Source: JBFMAP01 sp964632135 (GTDB lineage: Archaea > Micrarchaeota > Micrarchaeia > Burarchaeales > JBFMAP01). From it: a stretch of DNA of 17,649 bases. The translations under genes were made by a program, and so were the position numbers. A model generated the notes under the pieces. It was not told the DNA's origin, made no database searches, and worked only from the letters and a program-made list of their open reading frames with translations. Location: NCBI GenBank assembly GCA_964632135.1, contig CAZWEI010000024.1, positions 1 through 17,649 of the forward strand. Direction: 5' to 3'. Positions 1 through 7,233 of this stretch are shown piece by piece. Position 1 is the first letter of the stretch; the number at the start of each line of letters is the position of its first letter.

Positions 1-1
1 G

Positions 2-823
2 CACGGCGAGGGATGGGCGTGCGATGCATGTCTAAATGCCGTCAAGCATGAAACCATCCGCCTCATTGAAGAATTTCTCGTGCCGGATTTTGGAATATCA
101 AAGAGCGAGATGAGCGTAAATTTCAGCGGCAACAGGGGGTATCACGTTCACGTGAGGGGCGAGGAGTTCAGAACGCTGAACGCAGGCGCGCGCAGGGAAA
201 TCGTGGATTATCTCACCGGCGTTGGATTGCAGTACGAGTCCATTTTCTTCAGGCCGAGGACGCGCGGGGAGAGGCGCGCGGGTCCGAGGCCTGGCGACCC
301 GGGCTGGTACGGCCGGGTCGCGCGAACATTTATAAATTCTTTGCGAAAAGGCGAACTCGAGAGCATAGGTATAAGTAGTTATATGGCGAAAAAAATATAC
401 GCGAAAAAGGAGGCTGTCGAGTCCGCGATAAGGGAGGGAAACTGGGACTACTGGCTGAAAATGAGCCAGCGGGACGCGCAGGCGCAAATCCAGCAGATGA
501 TGAACCTCCAGGGAATGCGCTTCAGTGACAAAATCGACCAGAACGTAACGTCGGATTCGACAAAACTAATACGGCTTCCAGACAGTTTGCACGGCGAGAC
601 GGGTCTTGTGGCTAAGAAACTTAGCTCGCCAGACGCGCTCGCCGGGTTCGAGCCTTTCAAAGATGCGCGTGCATTCGGCGTGCAGAAGGTCCGCGTGCGC
701 GCGAAGAGCGTGCCGAGGCTCGTGATAAATGGGGAGCCGTTCGGTCCGCTTAAGGATTTCACGCTGGACCTTCCGGAATGGGTCGCGATTCTGCTGATAT
801 GCAAGAAAGAGGCGAGGATTTAA
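2..823 (+). CDS. priS: DNA primase small (catalytic) subunit PriS, 5' truncated
   Basis: This is the catalytic subunit of the archaeal/eukaryotic-type primase, which makes replication primers together with PriL. The frame is open from base 2 of the window, so the N-terminus, including the catalytic Asp motif, lies upstream; about 273 residues are visible of a family length near 350. Visible family marks are the WACDACL zinc element at the very start, the NFSGNRGYHVHV nucleotide-binding motif (about residues 37-48 of the visible part), and KLIRLPDSLHGETGL toward the C-terminus. A GTG at 80 could be called as a start, but it lies inside conserved primase sequence and is not the real start. The next gene encodes a GINS subunit, a replisome pairing common in archaea. 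It ends with TAA. Confidence 0.95.
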   Translation, partial: HGEGWACDACLNAVKHETIRLIEEFLVPDFGISKSEMSVNFSGNRGYHVHVRGEEFRTLNAGARREIVDYLTGVGLQYESIFFRPRTRGERRAGPRPGDPGWYGRVARTFINSLRKGELESIGISSYMAKKIYAKKEAVESAIREGNWDYWLKMSQRDAQAQIQQMMNLQGMRFSDKIDQNVTSDSTKLIRLPDSLHGETGLVAKKLSSPDALAGFEPFKDARAFGVQKVRVRAKSVPRLVINGEPFGPLKDFTLDLPEWVAILLICKKEARI

Positions 824-875
824 TCCCATGCAGCCGCAACGTGCTGCTTTGTGTGTGGTGTTTGGGGTGGCTGGA

Positions 876-1463
876 TTGGAAGAAATAACGTACGAATACC
901 TGCGAAGGGTTCAGGCAAAGGAGAGGAGCAGTCCTGCCATCTCGGAACTTCCGGACGAGTTCTACGCGAGCGTCCAGGCCGCCGTGGAGAAGTGGGACAG
1001 GAGGACGCGCGAGAGGTTCTCGCTTTCCGAGGCGAAGGAGTACGAGAACATTTTAAAAATACTCAGGGACATATACGCAAGGCGCGAGCAGAAGATAGTT
1101 CTCGCGGCGCTCAGGAGCGTCAGGGGCGAGGAGAGGCCCCCGAGTCTCGTGCCTGCGGAGATTGAGTTCTTCGAGTCCGTTGCGCTCGCGGTAAACCAGA
1201 ACAACAGCAGGTTCGAGTCCCTAATAAGCCGGCGCGCGAGCGAGGTGCGCGAGGACGTGCGGGCGTTCGAGAGCGCGGAAAAGGACAAGAAGGAATCAAA
1301 GGAGGCAAAGGACAGGAAGAGGATAAAACTGCTCGCAGACCTGCCCACGTTCGTGGGATTCGACATGTCCACGTACGGTCCCTTCAAGAGCGGCGAGATG
1401 CACTCTCTTCCGAAGAGGGAGGCAGAGCTTCTGATATCGAAAAAGTTCGCAGAAGAGGCGTAA
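876..1463 (+). CDS. gins51: GINS complex subunit, Gins51 (Sld5/Psf1) type
   Basis: This is a replisome subunit of the GINS complex, which joins MCM and the Cdc45/RecJ-like protein in the replicative helicase. The N-terminal part is the helical A domain (ITYEYLRRVQ, then a DEFY motif and a heptad-like helix). A charged Lys/Glu linker follows, and then the small B domain (DLPTFVGFDMSTYGPF, ending LPKREAELLISKKFAEE). The A-then-B order is that of Gins51 rather than Gins23. The frame is open from an ATG at 828, but I prefer TTG 876: it follows GGGGTGG by five bases, matching the start pattern of neighbouring genes, and the 16 residues before it do not resemble the family. It directly follows priS. 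Confidence 0.87.
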   Translation: MEEITYEYLRRVQAKERSSPAISELPDEFYASVQAAVEKWDRRTRERFSLSEAKEYENILKILRDIYARREQKIVLAALRSVRGEERPPSLVPAEIEFFESVALAVNQNNSRFESLISRRASEVREDVRAFESAEKDKKESKEAKDRKRIKLLADLPTFVGFDMSTYGPFKSGEMHSLPKREAELLISKKFAEEA

Positions 1464-1483
1464 TGCTAAACGGGGTGTGAATC

Positions 1484-1762
1484 ATGAAGTTTCCAACCGA
1501 GATTACGACATATTGCCCGAAGTGCAACAAGCATACGAAGCACAAGGTGAAGACGCCGAGCAGGGGGAGGAGCAGGCCGCTCGCATGGGGCAACCGCCAG
1601 CACGAGCGCAAGATAATGGGCTACGTGGGGAAGGTCGCAGGGGAGAAGGCGGTAAAAAAACAGGGGAAGCGCATCAGGCTTGTGTTCGAGTGCCAGACGT
1701 GCAAGAAGAAGCACGTGCGGACGATGGGCACTAGGACGAGGAGCAAGGCCGAGATAAAATAG
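1484..1762 (+). CDS. rpl44e: 50S ribosomal protein eL42 (L44e)
   Basis: This is a small basic zinc-binding protein of the large ribosomal subunit, found in archaea and eukaryotes. At 92 residues it has the usual length. Two cysteine pairs are seen, Cys11/Cys14 (CPKC) and Cys70/Cys73 (CQTC), with the basic stretch typical of the family between them (around residues 20-62, including RGRSRPLAWGNRQHERK). The ATG is preceded by GGGGTGTGA, a good ribosome-binding site. The gene ends with TAG, and rps27e begins nine bases later in the same frame. The L44e-S27e-aIF2alpha-Nop10 order is a classic archaeal translation cluster. Confidence 0.97.
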   Translation: MKFPTEITTYCPKCNKHTKHKVKTPSRGRSRPLAWGNRQHERKIMGYVGKVAGEKAVKKQGKRIRLVFECQTCKKKHVRTMGTRTRSKAEIK

Positions 1763-1771
1763 AGGTGTAGC

Positions 1772-1930
1772 ATGAGCAGGTTTTTACGCGTGAAGTGCGA
1801 GTGCGGGAACGAGCAGAACGTGTTCGGAAACGCGACGACAAAAGTGTACTGCCTGGTGTGCAAGAAACTGCTTGCAGAGCCAGGCGGCTCGCGCGCGGTC
1901 ATACACGGGAAAATATTGAAAGTGCTGTAG
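1772..1930 (+). CDS. rps27e: 30S ribosomal protein eS27 (S27e)
   Basis: This is a small zinc-ribbon protein of the small ribosomal subunit, only 52 residues. The translation begins MSRFLRVKCECGNEQNVF and ends GGSRAVIHGKILKVL, which matches the S27e family along its whole length. AGGTG lies just before the ATG. An oddity is the first zinc knuckle: it reads Cys9-Glu-Cys11-Gly, one residue shorter than the usual C-x-x-C-G, while the second (Cys27/Cys30, CLVC) is normal. The protein also lacks the short N-terminal extension seen in some homologs. It ends with TAG. Confidence 0.95.
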   Translation: MSRFLRVKCECGNEQNVFGNATTKVYCLVCKKLLAEPGGSRAVIHGKILKVL

Positions 1931-1960
1931 TCATAATCGCTGTGGTTGATGGGTGTTTGT

Positions 1961-2758
1961 TTGCGCGATACTCCAGAGCAGGACGAGTTGGTTCTCGCAA
2001 CAGTAAAGAAGATTCTGCCATACGGCGCGTTCTGCACGCTCGACGAGTACAACAACAGGGAGGCGTTCCTGCACATATCCGAGGTCGCGTCGCGCTGGAT
2101 TAAGAACATCCACGAGTTCCTGAAGGACAACCAGAAGATCGTTGCGCGCGTCTACCGCTTCATACCGGAGAAAAACCAGATAGACCTTTCGCTCAAGCGC
2201 GTCACAGAGATGGACAGGAAGAGGAAGCTCGAGCACAACCGAAGGGAGAAAAGGGGGAAAAAACTACTCGAGCTCGCTGCGAAAAAAGTTTCAAAGGATG
2301 CGAAGGGCTCGGCCGCGATTGCGGAAATAGAAGAGCAACTTATGAAAGAGTTCGGAGACGTTTACACCGCGCTTGAGGAGCTTTCGCTGAACACGGAGAG
2401 CGCGCTGCAAAAAGTTAAACTCGGTGAGGAGTGGAAGGACGCGCTTCTAGAGGTCGCGCAGCAGAACATAAAGAAGACCAGCGTGAGTGTTGAACGCGTT
2501 ATTGTGCTGAGCTCGCACGCGCGAGAAGGCATTCACGGGATAAAAACTGTGCTCGCAGGAATCGAGCAAAAGGCGCCTGCAGGCGCGCAGCTGAACATTA
2601 CCTATCTGGGCGCGCCAAGGTATATGCTCACGCTGACCGCCGACGATTATAAAACTGCCGAGAAGTTCATACAGGCAGTGATATCCGACGCCGTGAATGA
2701 GATGAAGGGGAAAGGCAGCGTGCTCAAACTTGAGGATAAAAAGGAGCAGGAACCATGA
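1961..2758 (+). CDS. eif2a: Translation initiation factor 2 alpha subunit (aIF2-alpha)
   Basis: This is the alpha subunit of the heterotrimeric factor that delivers initiator tRNA to the small ribosomal subunit. The N-terminal S1-type OB fold is clear (ELVLATVKKILPYGAFCTLDEY, then AFLHISEVASRWIKNI and IDLSLKRV). A helical middle domain and the C-terminal alpha/beta domain that contacts aIF2-gamma follow. The frame is open from TTG 1946 and ATG 1949, but TTG 1961 is the better start: GGGTG precedes it by five bases, and the protein then begins MRDTPEQDELV, as is normal for the family. Its TGA overlaps the ATG of nop10. Confidence 0.95.
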   Translation: MRDTPEQDELVLATVKKILPYGAFCTLDEYNNREAFLHISEVASRWIKNIHEFLKDNQKIVARVYRFIPEKNQIDLSLKRVTEMDRKRKLEHNRREKRGKKLLELAAKKVSKDAKGSAAIAEIEEQLMKEFGDVYTALEELSLNTESALQKVKLGEEWKDALLEVAQQNIKKTSVSVERVIVLSSHAREGIHGIKTVLAGIEQKAPAGAQLNITYLGAPRYMLTLTADDYKTAEKFIQAVISDAVNEMKGKGSVLKLEDKKEQEP

Positions 2759-2922
2759 AAACGTTAAAAACCTGTCCTGCGTGCAAAAAATACACGATGA
2801 ACGAAAAGTGCGCGTGCGGGAGCGATACGAGGACCGCGCACCCGCCGAAATACTCGCCCCAGGACAAGTACGCGAAATACAGGAGAGAGGCCGAGTACGG
2901 CGCGCGAGAGACACGCGAGTGA
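2755..2922 (+). CDS. nop10: H/ACA ribonucleoprotein subunit Nop10
   Basis: This is a small subunit of the H/ACA guide-RNA pseudouridylase, which bridges Cbf5 and L7Ae. The 55-residue product contains the family signature AHPPKYSPQDKYAKYRR in its second half. The N-terminal zinc ribbon has Cys7/Cys10 (CPAC), but the second knuckle is Cys19-Ala-Cys21-Gly, one residue shorter than the usual C-x-x-C. The start codon overlaps the aIF2-alpha stop as ATGA, implying translational coupling. Confidence 0.95.
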   Translation: MKTLKTCPACKKYTMNEKCACGSDTRTAHPPKYSPQDKYAKYRREAEYGARETRE

Positions 2923-2935
2923 TATAGGTGATTCA

Positions 2936-3715
2936 TTGAACAAAACGACCATCGTTGTAAAACCGAAGTTCAAAACGGTCAAGCTAAGAAAGCCGATACT
3001 TGTGGAAGGGCTCCCAGGCATAGGACTCGTGGGAAAACTCGCGGCGGACCATCTCATAAAAGAGCTCAAGACGGAGAAAATAGCAGAATTATACTCGCCG
3101 CATTTCCCCCACCAGGTGCTCATGAGCAAGAAAGGCACGCTCAGGATGCTCAAGAATAAATTCTACATCTGGAAAAACCCGAACAAAGACGGCAGCGACC
3201 TTGTCATACTCGTAGGAGACGTGCAGCCGATAACGCCAGAGGCGCAGTTCGAGGTTTGCGGTAGAATCCTCTCGTTCTTCAAGAAGCTGAAGGGTGACAC
3301 TATATTCACGCTTGGCGGATACGGGGTCGGGAAAGTCGTGGAGAAGCCGCGCGTATTCGGCTCAGCGACCCACAAGGAACTGATTGAGAGATGGAAAAAG
3401 TACGGCATTCTTTTCGGCGAGGCGAACGGTTCAATAATCGGCGCTGCCGGCCTTCTTCTCGGGCTCGGGAAACTGCGCGGGATGAAGGGCGTATGCCTGA
3501 TGGGCGAGACGCACGGCGGATACGTGGACGCGAAATCAGCGCAGAGCGTGCTCGAGGTTCTGTGTAGGATAGTCGGCATAAAAATCGACCTGAACAAGCT
3601 CGAGCAGCGCGCGAAGGAGAGTGAGAAGTTCATGAAGCGCATGGAAAAGGAGGCGCAGAAGCAAGTAGCAGAAGGCGGCATGCGACCGGGAGAAGAACTA
3701 AGCTACATACGATAA
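2936..3715 (+). CDS. PAC2-family protein (proteasome assembly chaperone-like)
   Basis: This 259-residue protein belongs to the PAC2 family, related to eukaryotic proteasome assembly chaperone 2; the archaeal members are thought to be ATP-independent proteasome assembly or activation factors. The characteristic N-terminal segment is ILVEGLPGIGLVGKLAADHL, followed by an FPHQVL segment, a TLGGYGVGK loop and a glycine-rich ANGSIIGAAGLLLGLG motif. The C-terminus (about residues 215-245) is a charged helix. The start is TTG, supported by AGGTG five bases upstream; no better ATG is nearby. It is the last gene of the run and converges on speB, 17 bases away. Confidence 0.9.
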   Translation: MNKTTIVVKPKFKTVKLRKPILVEGLPGIGLVGKLAADHLIKELKTEKIAELYSPHFPHQVLMSKKGTLRMLKNKFYIWKNPNKDGSDLVILVGDVQPITPEAQFEVCGRILSFFKKLKGDTIFTLGGYGVGKVVEKPRVFGSATHKELIERWKKYGILFGEANGSIIGAAGLLLGLGKLRGMKGVCLMGETHGGYVDAKSAQSVLEVLCRIVGIKIDLNKLEQRAKESEKFMKRMEKEAQKQVAEGGMRPGEELSYIR

Positions 3716-3732
3716 TTCGCTCACTCGCCGCT

Positions 3733-4599
3733 TCATTTTTTGCAGAAGAATTTGTACCCTATCATCTTGTACGCGATTTTTGCAGCCATGAAATCAGGGG
3801 CAGCGTTCCCCGGAATCGGGCACAACTCGACCACATCGGCCCCGATGATGTTCTTTTTCTCAGCGACAGCGCGCAGCAGTTCGGTCGCCTCTTTCCAATG
3901 AATGCCGCCTGGCTCAGGCGTGCCGACCGCGCTCATCTCGCCTGGGTCGAAAACGTCAAGGTCGATGCTCACGTAAACGTCTTCGTCCAACTCCCTGAGA
4001 ATCGCGCGCGCATCAAACTTCGTTCCGTGAATTTTCAATTTTTCCTTTTTTATGTGCGCGGCTTCCTCCTTGCTCATGCTGCGCACGCCAACAGAAACAA
4101 CATCGCACGTCTCGCGCGCCCTTCTCATCACGCACGCGTGGCCGAATCTGCTTCCCTCGTACTCCTCGCGCATATCGGCGTGCGCGTCGAGGTGAAGGAC
4201 GGACATTTTCCTGCCTTTGAGAAGTTTTTTAAATGCGCGCGCCGCGCCCAGTGTTATGCTGTGCTCGCCGCCAATCATGAGCGGAAACTTTCCATAGGAC
4301 AGAATCTCTACGACCGCGCCCTCGACCCGCCCCAGCGTCTCCTCAACGCTCCCTCTCGCAGGCTCGAGCTCGTCGAGCGTGAAAATTCCGACCGACGCAG
4401 GCTCGCAGCCAAACTCGTCGTCGTAGGTTTCCATATTGCGCGAGGCCTGGATGAGCGCGTGCGGCCCGTCCCTGCAGCCAGGCCTGTAAGAGGTGGTTGA
4501 GTCGTACGGGACAGGAAGCACTACAACTTTTGCTTTCTCGAAAGTGATACCTTCCAGACCGCAGAAATTGAACGGAGGAAGGGAGTGGAGTAGTTTCAT
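3733..4599 (-). CDS. speB: Agmatinase-type ureohydrolase
   Basis: This is a binuclear-manganese ureohydrolase releasing urea from agmatine or N1-aminopropylagmatine in polyamine synthesis. All metal-ligand motifs are present: GGEHS (His at about 113), DAHAD (about 138-142) and SIDLDVFDP (Asp at about 213 and 215). The start is taken at the ATG at 4599 rather than ten codons upstream, because GTGAT precedes it and the residues before it overlap the likely leader and promoter. The adjacent upstream gene encodes a pyruvoyl AdoMet/arginine decarboxylase, so the two probably serve one polyamine pathway. Whether the substrate is agmatine or aminopropylagmatine (as in Thermococcus) cannot be told from sequence. 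Confidence 0.93.
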   Translation of the reverse strand: MKLLHSLPPFNFCGLEGITFEKAKVVVLPVPYDSTTSYRPGCRDGPHALIQASRNMETYDDEFGCEPASVGIFTLDELEPARGSVEETLGRVEGAVVEILSYGKFPLMIGGEHSITLGAARAFKKLLKGRKMSVLHLDAHADMREEYEGSRFGHACVMRRARETCDVVSVGVRSMSKEEAAHIKKEKLKIHGTKFDARAILRELDEDVYVSIDLDVFDPGEMSAVGTPEPGGIHWKEATELLRAVAEKKNIIGADVVELCPIPGNAAPDFMAAKIAYKMIGYKFFCKK

Positions 4600-4632
4600 G
4601 AATATCACTGGGCGAGTAATATAACACACAAA

Positions 4633-4644
4633 AATTTATATACC
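4633..4644 (-). promoter_or_regulatory. Predicted TATA box for speB
   Basis: Read on the minus strand the site is TATATAAATTTT, about 39 bases before the speB ATG. Transcription would start near 4612, leaving a short leader that still contains the GTGAT ribosome-binding site. It lies in the gap just after the speH stop codon, so speB may be transcribed separately from speH. Confidence 0.5.
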
Positions 4645-4654
4645 GGAGCGAGCC

Positions 4655-5068
4655 CTAGATGCGCTCTCTCTCGCGCTCAACAATCTGCGCGGCCTTCTCG
4701 ATGTCCTTCGGGAACTCCCTTCCTCTCATAAGGAAGTTGCTCTCGTACCTCTCCGCCTCGAACTCGTCCAGCGCGTGCCTTATCGCCTTCTTCACGTTGA
4801 ACTCCTTGCAGGAGAAGATGTCGATGCTCACGAACCCCTTTTCGGGGAACGTGTGCGCGCTAATGTGGCTTTCCGCTATCAGCACTATCCCGGAAACTCC
4901 CCAGTCCTCGGGCTTCGTGCCGCAGTAGGAGAAGGTATAGGGTGGCATTATCTTGTGCATCCCTATATCATCCGCGAACTTATCCAAAAAAGTATACACG
5001 AACTTTATGTCTTCCAGCTTTTTTCTGTTGCAACCATAGCAGTCAAGCATCAGATGCGGTCCAAACAT
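4655..5068 (-). CDS. speH: Pyruvoyl-dependent S-adenosylmethionine (or arginine) decarboxylase proenzyme
   Basis: This is a self-cleaving proenzyme in which the Ser of an ESH motif becomes the pyruvoyl cofactor. The protein is 137 residues, matching the short bacterial/archaeal class. Cleavage is expected between Glu66 and Ser67 in IAESHISAHTFPEKGF; His68 and Cys87 of SIDIFSC are the usual processing and catalytic partners. AdoMet decarboxylase supplies the aminopropyl donor for spermidine. In some Crenarchaeota a paralog of this family is instead an arginine decarboxylase, and with an agmatinase-type gene next door that alternative is real. A strong GAGGAGG lies nine bases before the ATG. 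It ends with TAG. Confidence 0.9.
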   Translation of the reverse strand: MFGPHLMLDCYGCNRKKLEDIKFVYTFLDKFADDIGMHKIMPPYTFSYCGTKPEDWGVSGIVLIAESHISAHTFPEKGFVSIDIFSCKEFNVKKAIRHALDEFEAERYESNFLMRGREFPKDIEKAAQIVERERERI

Positions 5069-5121
5069 TTCGGTTATCCTCCTCGTTCAAAATTTTTACG
5101 ATCGAATTCTTTTCATTTGCG

Positions 5122-5130
5122 TTATATTTT
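5122..5130 (-). promoter_or_regulatory. Predicted TATA box for speH
   Basis: On the minus strand AAAATATAA lies about 55-60 bases before the speH ATG, giving a leader of some 30 bases that holds the GAGGAGG site. A second TATA-like palindrome, TTTATAAA at 5161-5168, is an alternative. The rest of 5069-5306 is AT-rich and I see no gene in it. Confidence 0.4.
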
Positions 5131-5306
5131 TTTTACTTCATCATTTTATGCACGCCCCTGTTTATAAATGTTTCGAAAGATTTTCGCAACAGCGCGCAGA
5201 AACTTTTTTTCAGCCAAACGGGCAAGAAGAAAGCGATTTCGGCTCTCGCAGGATTAAAACTGGCAAATCTCGCCAAAATCGACGGAGAAAGACAAAAATC
5301 AGAGCG

Positions 5307-6401
5307 TCATTTTTTAATTTTTCGCAGAAGATTTTCGCTCACGACCCGCAGTGGCAGTTTGTTTTTTCTCGCGATTTTTTTCATATCGTCGTATTCCGGT
5401 TTTATCCTCATCGCGCGCCCATCCAATCGCGCTATCTTGACGCGAACGCGCCCAAGTCCGCTTTCAATCTCCATTGTTTCACGCTCAAGCATATGCTTCG
5501 CGCACGAATATTCCCGTATTCCGAGCGTTCCAGTTTCCTCAAAAATAATCCTGCAGAATTTTTCAACCTCGCCTTTCGCGCACATCAACTGAAGTATGCA
5601 CCCAGGCCTCCCCTTTTTCGCGATTATCGGAATAAGGCACGCATCCTTCGCGCCCTCATCCAGCGCGCGTTCGACAGCATAACCCAAAACCTCGCCCGAA
5701 ACGTCATCCACGTTCGTCTCGAGGACGCGAACCTCACCATCAAAAACCACATCGCACATGACCGCGCGCAGTACGTTCGGCTCTTTCATCTCAACAGCGC
5801 CTGCGCCATATGCCACGCGTTTTGCTTTTGCGATTGGCGACGAGTTTATTGGTTTTGCTATTGTCGTTATTATCGCCGCTCCCGTCGGCGTCGTTAGCTC
5901 GTGTGCGCTGTCTTTCATGAAAAATGGAAAGCGTTCGCGTATGATTTCGTAAACCGCGGGGCCCGCGCCCCTTCCCAGCGCGAGAGGTAACGAAAAAATC
6001 TCTTTCTCGCCCAGGTCCTCAAGCGCGACGGCCGCGCCCACAACATCGATAATCGTGTCAGCCTCGCCGAGCTCGTGGAAGTGCACATCCTTCGAGCCGT
6101 GCGCGCGCATCTCGCCCTGCAGAAGAGCGTCAAAAATTCTAAGCGCGGTTTTCTTCGCCCATTCGGATAATTTCATATTTTTTATCTTCTTTCTCATTTC
6201 ATCAGGAGCATACCTTCTCTGCGCACCACTCACGCTCATCAGCTTCGCGCGCACATGGCCCCTATTCACATCAACGAATTCGACCTTTGCGCCCACGAGT
6301 TTCGCGATGTTTTTTATCTTATCCTCACTGGCGCCAAGCCCCACTAGTGCAGAAAGGACCATGTCCCCCGAGACGCCGTTTGAGGGGTCGAGTATGAGCA
6401 T
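5307..6401 (-). CDS. larC: LarC, nickel insertion enzyme for the nickel-pincer nucleotide cofactor
   Basis: LarC is the CTP-dependent cyclometallase that inserts nickel into the pincer precursor, the last step of NPN cofactor synthesis. The 364-residue product shows the family marks in order: DPSNGVSGDMVLSALVGLG (5-23), HFHELGEADTIIDVVG (107-122), LTTPTGAAI (169-177), and ETNVDDVSGEVLG (228-240) at the start of the C-terminal domain. In Lactiplantibacillus plantarum LarC is made by a programmed frameshift from two frames; here it is one continuous frame. It is divergent from larE, with only 31 bases between the two preferred starts, so the whole pathway sits around one tiny promoter region. 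It ends with TGA. Confidence 0.94.
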   Translation of the reverse strand: MLILDPSNGVSGDMVLSALVGLGASEDKIKNIAKLVGAKVEFVDVNRGHVRAKLMSVSGAQRRYAPDEMRKKIKNMKLSEWAKKTALRIFDALLQGEMRAHGSKDVHFHELGEADTIIDVVGAAVALEDLGEKEIFSLPLALGRGAGPAVYEIIRERFPFFMKDSAHELTTPTGAAIITTIAKPINSSPIAKAKRVAYGAGAVEMKEPNVLRAVMCDVVFDGEVRVLETNVDDVSGEVLGYAVERALDEGAKDACLIPIIAKKGRPGCILQLMCAKGEVEKFCRIIFEETGTLGIREYSCAKHMLERETMEIESGLGRVRVKIARLDGRAMRIKPEYDDMKKIARKNKLPLRVVSENLLRKIKK

Positions 6402-6432
6402 GATTTAATAATTATCCGTGAATATTAAAAAC
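6402..6432. promoter_or_regulatory. Compact divergent larC/larE promoter region
   Basis: Only 31 bases separate the larC ATG (minus, 6401) from the larE ATG (plus, 6433). TTTAATAAT at 6404-6412 is centred about 25 bases before the larE start. TTTTAATATT (minus strand, 6430-6421) is centred about 25 bases before the larC start. Both distances fit an archaeal TATA box driving a leaderless transcript, and neither start has a convincing ribosome-binding site. Confidence 0.5.
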
Positions 6433-7233
6433 ATGTCCTCGGCGGAAATTGCACGAACTGCAAAAAAACTAGTCAAAAAAATGAGGTCGCGCGCGCCTAT
6501 GCTCGTGTCATTTTCAGGAGGGGTGGACAGCAGCGTGGTTGCGAAGCTCGCCCGCATGGCCTCGCGCGGTTCAGCAGCGGTTACGGTCGCGGACCAGACA
6601 CTGCCAAAAAGCGAGCTGGAAAACGCAAAAAAGATTGCGAGGGAAATCGGGATAACCCACGTAGTTGTAAACTCAGACTGCATGGAAAAAAAATTCTCGA
6701 GGAACGACGCGCTCAGGTGCTACTACTGCAAGAAAAACAGGGCGAAAACGTTGCGCGGGGTCGCGCGCAAACTCAGGATAAAAACGATTGCCGACGGGAT
6801 AAACGCAGACGACAAGAACGACGCGCGCCCGGGCCTGCGCGCGGCGAAAGAGGGGGGAGTCTATTCCCCGCTTCTAGAGGAGGGAATTGGCAAAAAAGAT
6901 GCGCGCGCGCTTGCGAGATATTTTCATCTTCCAAACTACGACAAGCCCGCGGCCGCGTGCCTTGCATCGCGGATACCGCACGGAAAAACAATAACAAACA
7001 ACGCGCTTAGGCGAATAGAGCGCGCTGAGGACGCAGTCAAAAAAATAACTCGCGCCGTGCTCGTTCGGGTTCGCGAGCATGACGGCATCGCGCGCATCGA
7101 GGTCGGGCAGGACGAGATGAAAAAATTCTTCAACGCGAAAAGAATGCGCAATATTGCGCGAGAACTTAAGCGAATCGGATACAAATTTGTCGTGCTGGAT
7201 ATGGAGGGCTACAAGGTTGGTGGGGGCTTATGA
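6433..7233 (+). CDS. larE: LarE, sulfur transferase for the nickel-pincer nucleotide cofactor
   Basis: LarE adenylates the pyridinium biscarboxylate mononucleotide made by LarB and inserts two sulfur atoms. It is an N-type ATP pyrophosphatase, with the PP-loop SGGVDSS at residues 28-34. A CxxC pair (Cys96, Cys99, in RCYYCK) and Cys176 (in ACLASR) are present. Cys176 matches in number the sacrificial cysteine of L. plantarum LarE, but three cysteines in this arrangement are the pattern of the homologs that bind a [4Fe-4S] cluster and act catalytically. The frame is open from GTG 6418; ATG 6433 is preferred because the TATA spacing suits a leaderless message. The stop overlaps the larB start as ATGA. 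Confidence 0.93.
   Translation: MSSAEIARTAKKLVKKMRSRAPMLVSFSGGVDSSVVAKLARMASRGSAAVTVADQTLPKSELENAKKIAREIGITHVVVNSDCMEKKFSRNDALRCYYCKKNRAKTLRGVARKLRIKTIADGINADDKNDARPGLRAAKEGGVYSPLLEEGIGKKDARALARYFHLPNYDKPAAACLASRIPHGKTITNNALRRIERAEDAVKKITRAVLVRVREHDGIARIEVGQDEMKKFFNAKRMRNIARELKRIGYKFVVLDMEGYKVGGGL

Noticed and set aside
80..82. GTG start for priS
   Set aside because: The frame is open to base 2 and the upstream residues match primase, so the gene begins outside the window.
5168..5257. Small basic open frame of 29 codons in the gap between speH and larC
   Set aside because: It has no ribosome-binding site, its ATG overlaps a TATA-like sequence, and there is no family resemblance.
5120..5306. 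Open frame continuing past the larC TGA on the minus strand, as possible readthrough
   Set aside because: LarC already ends at its family length, and the extension shows no conserved motif.
5148..5897. Plus-strand open frame over larC
   Set aside because: It is antisense to a well-supported LarC and its product resembles no family I know; codon bias leaves such frames open.
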